Assembly (NCBI RefSeq): GCF_014656095.1
Contig: NZ_BNBT01000074.1
Span: 1-38,534, forward strand
Length of the DNA stretch: 38,534 bases
Origin: Streptomyces longispororuber
Lineage (GTDB): Bacteria > Actinomycetota > Actinomycetes > Streptomycetales > Streptomycetaceae
Direction: 5' to 3'
The stretch's first letter is position 1. Each line of letters opens with the position of its first letter. The position numbers and the translations under genes are program-made. The notes beneath the pieces are model-generated. The model saw only the letters and a program-made list of their open reading frames with translations. It was not told where the DNA came from and searched no databases. Positions 32,490-38,534 of this stretch are shown here, piece by piece.

Positions 32490-32636
32490 GACCGGATGGT
32501 GGCAGCCGCCACTGACAACTCCCCCTGCTCTGCGTCTTCCTGCGCCTGCCACCGTACGGACGAGCGTCGGGACACCCGGCACGACCTGCCAGGCGTCGGC
32601 CTCTTTCCACAGGCTGGCGCCTGGCCGACTGGACGC

Positions 32637-33226
32637 ATGAGCGACGACGAGCAGCAGCAGCCAACCCCGCGCCGCGGCAAGGTCCTGCAGGCCCTCGCGC
32701 GGGCGGAGCGGAAGCTCCTCACCCGGCCCGCCCCGAAATCGGCAAAGGCATGTATGAAATTCCTTCGCGCGCGTGAGGACGGGTCCACAGCAGCCGTGGC
32801 GGAGCGCCTGGGCACCTCACGCCGGACGGTGGAGCGCTACCTCGCCGAAAGCTGACGAAGCCGCAGAAGCAGCTCCAGGCCGCCCTGGTGGAAGCGGCCG
32901 AATCCGCGTGACAACCGCAGGTCAGAGCGCGAACCCGCGCACAGGCGGCGACCTCCAGAGGGATGACGGTGGAGGTGACGGCGTACTTCGGGTTCACCTG
33001 CACGGGCAGCTCGGACGTCGGCAGGGAGCGCCAGATCACCACGGACATCTCGCCCACCTACGTGAAGTAGATCCTGGAGCTTCAGGAGGCCGGTGCGACG
33101 GATGAGAAGCTGGATCCGACCGTCGCGGAGACCATCACGGAGTCGTATTTCACGAAATGGGGCACACAGGCTGGTGGCCTCTACACGAATTTCACGTCCG
33201 CGTCGTCAATTTCCTTCCGCTTCTGA
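32637..33226 (+). pseudogene. tpg: Decayed second terminal-protein gene
   Basis: The first frame reads ALARAERKLLTRPAPKSAKA and STAAVAERLGTSRRTVERYL, the HTH-containing N-terminus of a Tpg, and stops at 32853-32855. Pieces continue in other frames: KPQKQLQAALVEAAES, QPQVRARTRAQAATS, TVEVTAYFGFTCTG, QITTDISPTYVK, then TAG at 33068-33070, then ILELQEAGATDEKL, ESYFTKWGTQAGGL-YTNF and a natural end FRF-stop at 33224-33226. The C-terminal type differs from the intact Tpg, so it derives from another tpg lineage. It has at least one frameshift and one nonsense codon. Confidence 0.85.
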
Positions 33227-33329
33227 CCCGGCCGAATTCCAGACCTGCTAGAAACATGTTCGGCGGGCCGCCGCACAGCGCTCTGACGGCGGCCCGCTTG
33301 CGAATCCGCCCACGAATACGAGGCCGAAG

Positions 33330-34090
33330 ATGACCACGCCCTGGCCGCCCCGGCGCACCGCTCGCCGTCCGCTCGCCCCGCGCGTCGCCGCGCCCCGCGA
33401 GCCGGTCGACCCCGCCCAGATCGGCCGCCGCGTCGTACGGCGCCGGGCGAAGGGGATGGACTCCGGCGCCGTCGCGGCAGCCCTCGAGGACGCCCGCTTC
33501 GACGCCCGGCAGGACTCCCGCCACGAGGACCTCGCCGACGACGTACGCGGCCGGGCGGAGCTCGCGGAATGGGAGCGCCTCGCGCAGCTACTCGCGGCCG
33601 CACCAGCGGGCACCGTCTACGACCCGGACAACGACGACGTCGTCCAGGCCGAGCTCGCCGCCGACGCCGCGGCCGCCGCCGCGCGTGAGGCCGAGCTGCG
33701 CGAAGCCGCCCGCATCGCGGCCCGCGCCGACGAGCTCCAGGTGCTGCGCGAGCTCGGCACCCTGGAGCAGACCGAACCCCGTACCGGAGACGAAGCCGCC
33801 AGGGACGCGCTCACCCGGCGAGCCGGCGGGCACGTCCAGGCCGACGTCGACGCCTGGCTCGCCCACGCCCTCGCCGCTCACCGCGGGCACTACCGCGCCC
33901 CGGCCGCCCGCGAGGAAGCCGCGGCCTTCTCACCCCGCCGGTCCTCGCGCACGCGGCGCTGCTCGCCGAACTCGCCCGCCTGGTCCCCGGCACTGGCGTC
34001 GACCAACTGGCGTTCGCGGGCCGACTCGCCACCGCCGTCCCCGAAGCAGCCGGTGACCTCGCCGTGTTCCTCGCCCGCGTCCAGTTGTAG
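33330..34090 (+). pseudogene. Frameshifted gene for an Ala/Glu-rich helical protein
   Basis: ATG 33330 reads TTPWPPRRTARRPLAPRVAA, RRVVRRRAKGMDSGAVAAAL, a long helical region (AADAAAAAAREAELREAARI) and ALAAHRGHYRAPAAREEAAA. Near 33920-33935 the coding pattern switches frame and continues LLTPPVLAHAALLAELARL, VPGTGVDQLAFAGRLATAV, LAVFLARVQL-stop at 34088-34090. One base appears lost or two gained. Basic N-terminus plus coiled coil suggest a nucleic-acid-associated plasmid protein. Family not recognised. Confidence 0.55.
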
Positions 34091-34107
34091 CGCAGCATTC
34101 GCACGGC
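34089..34107 (+). repeat. 19-bp direct repeat, left copy
   Basis: AGCGCAGCATTCGCACGGC, identical to 36173-36191. It overlaps the stop codon of the frameshifted gene. The two copies bracket about 2.07 kb with four genes, including a toxin-antitoxin pair. Confidence 0.7.
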
Positions 34108-34541
34108 CCGCTCCGGCACTCTCCGATTTCGCCCGTGATCACCGAGGGTGGCTGTCACGCTCACCCGTGTCACGCACCCCGATCCGGTTGTCACGTCGGG
34201 GTGTCACGCTGCCTGTCCGGCCCGGAATCACGGGCCCGGCCCCGGATTTGGGCCACCTCGCCGATCAGCGTGACGCCCCTCCCGGAGACTATGATCCGCA
34301 TCCGGCTGCGATCCCTCGCCCGTCTGAACAGTGGGCCGATCTGTGTCATCAACCCCCTGTTTCCCCAGGTGGACACGCTCACCTGTGTCACTGTTCAGCT
34401 GATCTGTGTCATCGGTCGGCGGGCAGGTCCCACCGCCCGGCAGCACGCCGGGCCCGGGGCTCCGGTACCCGGAGCCGCGCCCTCGTACGAGCCGCCGGAA
34501 TCGTCCTCGGGCGGCCCGGAGAGTGCGGAAGAATCGCCGGG
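34091..34541. repeat. Repeat-rich intergenic region
   Basis: TGTCACG occurs at 34153, 34168, 34189 and 34202. GATCTGTGTCATC occurs twice (34339 and 34401). CTGAACAGTG (34324) and CACTGTTCAG (34389) form a perfect 10-bp inverted repeat. No gene is supported, although frames are open through GC bias. The density of TGTCA-type half-sites suggests a protein-binding region. Confidence 0.5.
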
Positions 34542-34880
34542 GTGAACATCGACAGCGCCGCCGCCGCGCTCTACGCGCAGGCCCTGCAGAGCACCGCCGC
34601 CGACCCGAGCCGCTGCACTGTGCCGTGGGGCGTGTGCCCCGACCACGGCGACACCCTCACGTCACGCGCGCGAGCCACCGAGGGCTTCGACTCCTGGTGC
34701 ACGGACGTCACGCGCTTCAACGTCTGGCCGTACGACCGGCTGGACGCGGACTGCACCGAGCCGGCGACCCACACCGTCCAGGCCGACAACGGCGACCGCT
34801 ACGTGGTCTGCGACGGCCACGCCCGCACGGCCCGCACCCAGATCACCGACGGCCAGGTCCTGCCCGGCCTGCCCGCCTGA
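34542..34880 (+). CDS. Hypothetical protein, 112 residues
   Basis: GTG 34542; a weak GGAAG lies about 12 bases upstream. NIDSAAAALYAQALQSTAAD leads into a Cys-containing domain: CTVPWGVCPDHGDT, DSWCTDVTRF, LDADCTEPATHTV, DRYVVCDGHARTA. Five Cys and two His in CxxxxxC and CDGH patterns suggest a zinc site. Small zinc-ribbon proteins of this sort occur on Streptomyces plasmids. Function unknown. Confidence 0.5.
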   Translation: MNIDSAAAALYAQALQSTAADPSRCTVPWGVCPDHGDTLTSRARATEGFDSWCTDVTRFNVWPYDRLDADCTEPATHTVQADNGDRYVVCDGHARTARTQITDGQVLPGLPA

Positions 34881-34936
34881 GCACCGAGACGGATGTGACC
34901 CGGTGCGCGGAGAGATTCCGGCGAACCCGTACCCGT

Positions 34937-34956
34937 GCTGTACGCCCTGCTGTACG
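34937..34956. promoter_or_regulatory. Direct repeat ahead of the toxin-antitoxin operon
   Basis: GCTGTACG occurs at 34937-34944 and 34949-34956, a 12-bp period, directly upstream of the antitoxin start. It is the expected place for an operator bound by a ribbon-helix-helix antitoxin. Confidence 0.55.
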
Positions 34957-34964
34957 TTCGGAGC

Positions 34965-35216
34965 ATGGCATCGAAACCTGTCACGATCCGGGTTCCCGAG
35001 GAACTGCACGCCCAGCTGCAGGAGCGTGCTGAGGCCGAGGGCACCACGGTGACCGCGCTCATCACCGAGGCCGCGACCAACGCCGTACGCGACCCCCGCC
35101 TCAAGGGAGCGGCCGAGGCGTTCCGCTCGTTCATCGCGGACCACGCCGACGCCTTCGACCAGGCGTTCCCCGACGACGCCCCCGACAGGCTGGACGCTCC
35201 CGGACGGGCCGCCTGA
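34965..35216 (+). CDS. Ribbon-helix-helix (CopG/Arc-type) antitoxin
   Basis: 83 residues from ATG 34965 (an upstream GTG at 34935 would run through the operator repeats). KPVTIRVPEELHAQLQERAE with AEGTTVTALITEAATNAVRD is a complete ribbon-helix-helix fold: beta strand VTIRVP, two helices, and G between them. The C-terminal part (FRSFIADHADAFDQAFPD) would neutralise the toxin. Its stop is 2 bases before the GTG of the toxin gene, as in co-translated toxin-antitoxin pairs, and it likely autorepresses at the 12-bp repeats. Confidence 0.8.
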   Translation: MASKPVTIRVPEELHAQLQERAEAEGTTVTALITEAATNAVRDPRLKGAAEAFRSFIADHADAFDQAFPDDAPDRLDAPGRAA

Positions 35217-35218
35217 CC

Positions 35219-35590
35219 GTGGAGCTCTACATCGACATCCGCTGGCTGCTGGAGCGCCAGGCGGAGGTCCTGCCCAAGGCGCCGGTCATCCACGACTTCA
35301 GCTGCCTCGTGGCCGCCGTCGGCCGCCACCGCGTCAACACCCCGAAGGTCGGCACGGTCGTCGACAACTCCTGGCGCGCGGCCACACTGATGCACTCGAT
35401 CATCCGGCTGCGCCCGCTCCCGGCCCGCAACGCGCTGTTCGGCGCGGGCATCGTCGTGGCGTACATGAACGCCGCGGGCGAGGGGATCGACGCCCCATAC
35501 GGCGCGCTCATCGACCTCGCCCGCGACATCACCGCCGAACGCGCTGACGCGTACGACGCCGCCGACCGCATCCGCTCCTGGCGAATCTGA
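35219..35590 (+). CDS. Fic/Doc-like toxin of a toxin-antitoxin pair
   Basis: 123 residues from GTG 35219. MELYIDIRWLLERQAEVLPK, ATLMHSIIRLRPLPARNALF and GAGIVVAYMNAAGEGIDAPY match small Streptomyces proteins annotated as the toxin component of Fic-family toxin-antitoxin systems. The usual Fic motif HPFxxGNGR appears in altered form (HSIIRLRPLPARN): the His and the terminal Arg-Asn pair remain but the glycines do not. AMPylating or phosphorylating activity is therefore uncertain. Confidence 0.7.
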   Translation: MELYIDIRWLLERQAEVLPKAPVIHDFSCLVAAVGRHRVNTPKVGTVVDNSWRAATLMHSIIRLRPLPARNALFGAGIVVAYMNAAGEGIDAPYGALIDLARDITAERADAYDAADRIRSWRI

Positions 35591-35623
35591 CCGCCTGGCC
35601 CGAACCGCTGGAGGGAGAAGTCC

Positions 35624-36085
35624 ATGGCCGACGCAGGGACACCCGAGGATCCGGCCGCGATGATCCGGGCGCGGTACGCGCTCTACGTGGAGACGCTCCG
35701 GGCCCGGATGCCCCAGGCCCAGTTCGAGCTCCTGATGGAGGTGATCCGCGAGTACGTGAAGGCCGGCGGCGGCCGGTTCCGGCTCGATCTGGAACCGGAG
35801 GAGAAGGAACTGTTCACCGAGGAAGTGCAGCAGGAGCTGCTCATCCTCCTCGGGCTGCTCGGGGCGATGGAGCCCGGCCACGAGGACCGCGCCGACCATG
35901 TCGTCGCCCGCCTCGGTGACGGCGAGCACGCCAAGGCCGCGATGTCGCTGGTGCCCCCGGACGTCGCGAACGACTCGGACAAGCTGCGCGCGATGCGGGA
36001 CAAACTCGATGCCCAGCAGCACCAGCGTCGGCAGGACGAGCAGACGGTGGAGGACATCGCCCGCGCCAGCGGCATGGACACCTGA
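35624..36085 (+). CDS. Hypothetical helical protein, 153 residues
   Basis: ATG 35624 after GGAGGGAG. MIRARYALYVETLRARMPQA, QFELLMEVIREYVKAGGGRF and ELFTEEVQQELLILLGLLGA form an acidic all-helical protein, with a charged tail rich in Gln/Arg/Glu. It lies 33 bases after the toxin gene on the same strand and may be its third operon member. Not recognised. Confidence 0.6.
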   Translation: MADAGTPEDPAAMIRARYALYVETLRARMPQAQFELLMEVIREYVKAGGGRFRLDLEPEEKELFTEEVQQELLILLGLLGAMEPGHEDRADHVVARLGDGEHAKAAMSLVPPDVANDSDKLRAMRDKLDAQQHQRRQDEQTVEDIARASGMDT

Positions 36086-36172
36086 CGCGGCCCGCATCGT
36101 GGTTCACCCGGATAGTGCAACAGGGGCAGCGGGTCGTGCTGCTCCTGTTGCTGCATGTGAGCTCCCGGATGC

Positions 36173-36191
36173 AGCGCAGCATTCGCACGGC
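36173..36191 (+). repeat. 19-bp direct repeat, right copy
   Basis: Identical to 34089-34107, 88 bases after the last gene of the bracketed block. The flanks differ beyond the 19 bases. Confidence 0.7.
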
Positions 36192-36332
36192 AGCACGCCC
36201 ACATGATCCTTCCGGCGCTGTACGGCCGCCTGCCGCGCCGGAACGCCCTCTGGCCTCTAGGGCGTGGTCGACGGCCGTACAGGCGCTCACAGCGGCGTAC
36301 AGAGCGGCTTGATCGCGGGCGGGTACGACGAA

Positions 36333-36389
36333 GGCGCTGCACCGGGGGTGCAGCGCCGTGTTGCCCGGCCGCCCGGCTGGGCGGCCGGG
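36333..36389 (-). terminator. Two perfect hairpins after the RepL-like genes
   Basis: GGCGCTGCAC (36333) pairs with GTGCAGCGCC (36348-36357). CCCGGCCGCCC (36364) pairs with GGGCGGCCGGG (36379-36389), which abuts the stop of the minus-strand gene at 36390. They should end the two-gene operon. Confidence 0.75.
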
Positions 36390-36875
36390 TCAGTGGACGC
36401 GCTTGAGACGGGTCGTCTTGTTGATGGGCGTGACGTTGCCCTTGGCCTTGGCTTCGGCCTTGCGGGCCTTCTCTTCCAGGTGGAGTTGGAAGCGGCGCTC
36501 ATACTCGTCTTCGAAGTCGCCGACGTCCAGGCGCATGTCCCTGGGGAGCGCCTTGACGGCGCGCTGTTGTTCGCGGGGGTCGTTGAAGGCGGCGATCATC
36601 GGGTGGAGCTGGAAGCGGCCGCGACGGACCACGGTGACGAGCCGGGCAGCGACCAGGTGCGGCATGGCTCGGCTGATCATGCCGCGTTCCATCGCGAGAC
36701 CGGCCGCGAGTTCGTCGTGCGTGGCGACGACCAGGCCGCCCGGCTCCTGCTCGGTCATCATGTGCAGCAGCAGCGTGTAGGCGGTGGGAGGCAGCCGTGG
36801 CACGTACGCGAGACCGTTGAGACTGCCCCACAGCACGTTGCGGCGCGGAACCCAATCCTCGGCAGCGGACGTCAT
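36390..36875 (-). CDS. Winged-helix, RepL-like protein 2
   Basis: 161 residues from ATG 36875, with GGAAGG about 7 bases ahead. LPPTAYTLLLHMMTEQEPGG, VVATHDELAAGLAMERGMIS and RAMPHLVAARLVTVVRRGRF are a winged helix of the type in RepL-family plasmid initiators and related regulators. A charged C-terminal helix rich in Lys/Glu follows (EEKARKAEAKAKGNV), ending LKRVH. Its ATG overlaps the TGA of the upstream paralogue (ATGA), so the two are translationally coupled. Confidence 0.7.
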   Translation of the reverse strand: MTSAAEDWVPRRNVLWGSLNGLAYVPRLPPTAYTLLLHMMTEQEPGGLVVATHDELAAGLAMERGMISRAMPHLVAARLVTVVRRGRFQLHPMIAAFNDPREQQRAVKALPRDMRLDVGDFEDEYERRFQLHLEEKARKAEAKAKGNVTPINKTTRLKRVH

Positions 36876-37519
36876 GACGTGGCCTTCCCTTCCCCATCCG
36901 ACTCCTTGCGCACTTCCAGTTTCGCGCCGGGAGCGGCCATCGCCCGGAACGCTTCGGGCGCGTCCGGGTCCTCCATGATCTCGCGCAGCAGGTCCAACTG
37001 CTCCACCCTGTCGCCCATACCCGCCTTGGAGCGCTTCTTCTCGCCCTTGCGCGGCTCCCTGAGACCGCCCCTGAGCGATGCGGCCGGGTTGAGCTGGTAC
37101 AGGCCCCGCTGGAGCCTGCGCAGCGCGCCATCGGCCTCCAGGACGTTGAAGACGCGGCTGATGTGCGGCCGGCTGTACCCAAGGTCTGCAGCGACGTCTT
37201 CGTGCTTGGCCTCGATCAACCCGCCGGGCTTCTGGGAGCCCATCAGGTGGAACAGCACCACGAGCACGAACCGGTCGCTGTCGTAGCGGCCAGCCGCCCA
37301 ACGCATGAACTCCAGGCTGTCCATGGAGAATGCCTCGCCGATGAACCCCGTGCTGGAGCCGACCGGGAAGACCTGGGCGGCATGGCCGGCGGGCAGCTCG
37401 ATGATCGAGCCGGAGGACCGGTTGTAGGCGGTGGGCGGCGGCTTCGGGCGCCGCCGACGACGGGACGGGGCGCCGGGCAGCTTCGGCGCTGCGCTGCCGT
37501 CCAGGGGCCCTGAGCTCAT
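36872..37519 (-). CDS. Winged-helix, RepL-like protein 1
   Basis: 215 residues; ATG 37519 with AAGGAGG about 9 bases upstream. After a basic N-terminus (PSRRRRRPKPPPTAYNR) comes FSMDSLEFMRWAAGRYDSDR, then the winged helix FVLVVLFHLMGSQKPGGLIE, VAADLGYSRPHISRVFNVLE, ADGALRRLQRGLYQLNP (about 78-150) and a charged tail. RepL-type proteins start replication of some plasmids by binding an origin close to their gene, and the strongly palindromic region lies right upstream. A transcriptional repressor acting at those palindromes is an equally good reading. Confidence 0.7.
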   Translation of the reverse strand: MSSGPLDGSAAPKLPGAPSRRRRRPKPPPTAYNRSSGSIIELPAGHAAQVFPVGSSTGFIGEAFSMDSLEFMRWAAGRYDSDRFVLVVLFHLMGSQKPGGLIEAKHEDVAADLGYSRPHISRVFNVLEADGALRRLQRGLYQLNPAASLRGGLREPRKGEKKRSKAGMGDRVEQLDLLREIMEDPDAPEAFRAMAAPGAKLEVRKESDGEGKATS

Positions 37520-37570
37520 GGGGTCGCTGCCTCCTTGATCGTCGTAGTGCCAGAACCATAGCGGAGAACC

Positions 37571-37779
37571 GTGGCAGTAGTGCCACCAAAACGCGGCAGC
37601 GCCGACACGAAAGTCACCCGTACGTCAGCCCTGGACTGACCTCCGCTTCCGGATCGGGCCCGCCCCCCGGCTGACACACCGTGCATCGTTTCGTGGCACT
37701 ACTGCCACGAAACGATGTTGATCAGTCAGGACCGGCTGACGTCACAACCGAGATATGTCAGTCCAGGGCTGACATATCT
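37571..37779. other. Palindrome cluster: candidate replication origin or operator region
   Basis: GTGGCAGTAGTGCCAC (37571-37586) reappears reversed within a 34-bp palindrome at 37684-37717 (arms CATCGTTTCGTGGCA and TGCCACGAAACGATG, loop CTAC). GTCAGCCCTGGACTGAC (37624-37640) reappears exactly reversed at 37757-37773, there extended to 11-bp arms AGATATGTCAG/CTGACATATCT (37751-37779). A third GTCAG-N6-CTGAC site lies at 37725-37740. Two element types thus alternate, each in both orientations, directly upstream of the RepL-like operon. Confidence 0.85.
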
Positions 37780-38534
37780 TTCCAAACTCGGCTCTGTGAC
37801 CTGCGAAAACGTACGGCTCTTGCTTCTAGAGCGTGCGCGCGCGTGATACCGGTTCTCCTCGCCTTGATCAAGCACCGCCACGCTGTGGGATCAGCCCATC
37901 AGTAGCACCAGAGCCTCGGGGCCAGACCCCGTCGTGGCGCGCGCGGCTTCGCGTGCGGGTTCGTCGGCCCGCTGCGGGACGTGAACAGCAGCAGCGGCTC
38001 TGAGTCTCGGGTGGTATCGGCCGTGGCGCTCAAAAGGGAGAGAGCGCGGCCGCTCCCGGTGGGTGGTTCCGCCGCCCGGCCCGGGGGGCCATTCGGCTCC
38101 GGTACCTCCGCATGCCGGAATTCAAGCTTTCCGATATCTGAGGGACCGTTCTGTGGCTCGGGTCCGCAGCTTCCCAAATTCCTTATTCCTCGCGTGAGTA
38201 GGGAAACCGAATTTCGGCGCTGACCTTGCATCAAAAGTCGCGCCTGTCTGGGTGGTTGGGGGGGGGGGTCTCGTGTTTCCGCCAAAGGTACATGCTGCAT
38301 CAATCTGATGCACCCGCTACACTGGAACCCGACACGAACGAGCGACCCCCACCCCTCGTAACCAGCCCAGCCCGCGCCAGCGGGCCCCACGGTTCTGGAG
38401 GCGCAGCCGGAAGGACCGTCAGGCGGGGGAGCGCAGCGGACCCGCCCCGGGAGTGCGAAGCACTCCCCAACCCCCTTACTCAAGATCGGCTTAGTTGGGC
38501 TGCGGTGGTATGGGCAGCTTCGGTGCCAAGGCGG
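37780..38534. other. Non-coding right end of the window
   Basis: No frame has a ribosome site or recognisable protein features. Visible structure includes a run of 11 G (38258-38268), a perfect palindrome TGCATCA-ATC-TGATGCA (38296-38312), and a group of hairpins at 38370-38467. With the palindrome cluster to its left, over 1 kb is free of credible genes, which suits an origin- or telomere-proximal region. Confidence 0.5.
38370..38467. other. Cluster of hairpins with GNA-type loops
   Basis: GCCCGC-GCCA-GCGGGC (38370-38385); GGC-GCA-GCC (38400-38408, short); GCGGG...CCCGC around AGCGCAGC (38423-38445); and GGGAGTGC-GAA-GCACTCCC (38449-38467), which contains the unusually stable GCGAAGC mini-hairpin. 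Streptomyces telomeres are built from closely packed palindromes with GCA/GAA-type loops, so the resemblance is notable, but no known telomere sequence was matched. Confidence 0.4.

Noticed and set aside
33640..34880. Reading 33330-34880 as one long protein of 516 residues
   Set aside because: The frame is open, but coding signal leaves it near 33925 and returns only with the 112-residue gene at 34542; the middle translates as Ser/Pro/Arg noise over a repeat-rich non-coding stretch.
37681..37905. A 74-codon frame covering the large palindrome
   Set aside because: Its start lies within a perfect palindrome and there is no ribosome site; the DNA structure explains the sequence better than coding.
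37899..38483. A 194-codon minus-strand frame at the right end
   Set aside because: It lacks a ribosome site, is composed of Pro/Gly/Arg-rich low-complexity sequence and covers the hairpin cluster.

Overview
The window is GC-rich actinobacterial DNA, almost certainly from Streptomyces and from the arm of a linear chromosome or a linear plasmid. The strongest evidence is an intact telomere-maintenance operon, tap-tpg (28288-31113), with a second, decayed tpg 1.5 kb downstream (32637-33226). Many pseudogenes, partial paralogue copies, small secreted or membrane proteins and toxin-like genes fit the gene-poor, fast-evolving subtelomeric zone of these replicons.

Left part (1-10.2 kb): a truncated NB-ARC/TPR ATPase translationally coupled to a two-helix membrane protein, an ATP-dependent DNA ligase pseudogene with a nonsense codon, a secreted protein plus a 57-residue membrane protein ended by a clear terminator, two decayed genes (one an in-frame fusion of unrelated remnants), and a large HTH/coiled-coil/transmembrane/PQQ-propeller protein. 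From 8.2 to 9.3 kb lies a patchwork of remnants whose better-preserved paralogues occur elsewhere in the window.

Middle part (10.2-23 kb): a putative regulator, a Ser/Thr kinase fused to a DnaJ-type C-terminus, an orphan 7-repeat CRISPR array, and a stand-alone, catalytically complete TnpB of the IS200/IS605 type about 300 bp away. Then come small secreted, coiled-coil and membrane proteins, a decayed TPR ATPase copy, an HTH gene whose zinc-finger N-terminus is out of frame, an orphan DUF742 protein and several unknowns.

Right part (23-38.5 kb): an intact 891-residue STAND ATPase, a tandem-domain zeta-toxin-like kinase, and the tap-tpg operon preceded by five CGTACG-type boxes exactly 11 bp apart. 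These are followed by an endonuclease VII-like HNH protein, the tpg pseudogene, a frameshifted plasmid-type gene, a ribbon-helix-helix/Fic-like toxin-antitoxin pair, and two coupled winged-helix proteins resembling plasmid RepL-type initiators. Behind these lies about 1 kb of DNA without a credible gene. It holds a 34-bp palindrome, 16- and 17-bp elements each present in both orientations, and hairpins with GNA-type loops at the far right.

The coherent system is linear-replicon maintenance: Tap and Tpg (end patching) plus the RepL-like pair beside a palindromic candidate origin/operator. The rest is mostly accessory and degenerating. Functional assignments rest on recognised motifs; no database search was run.
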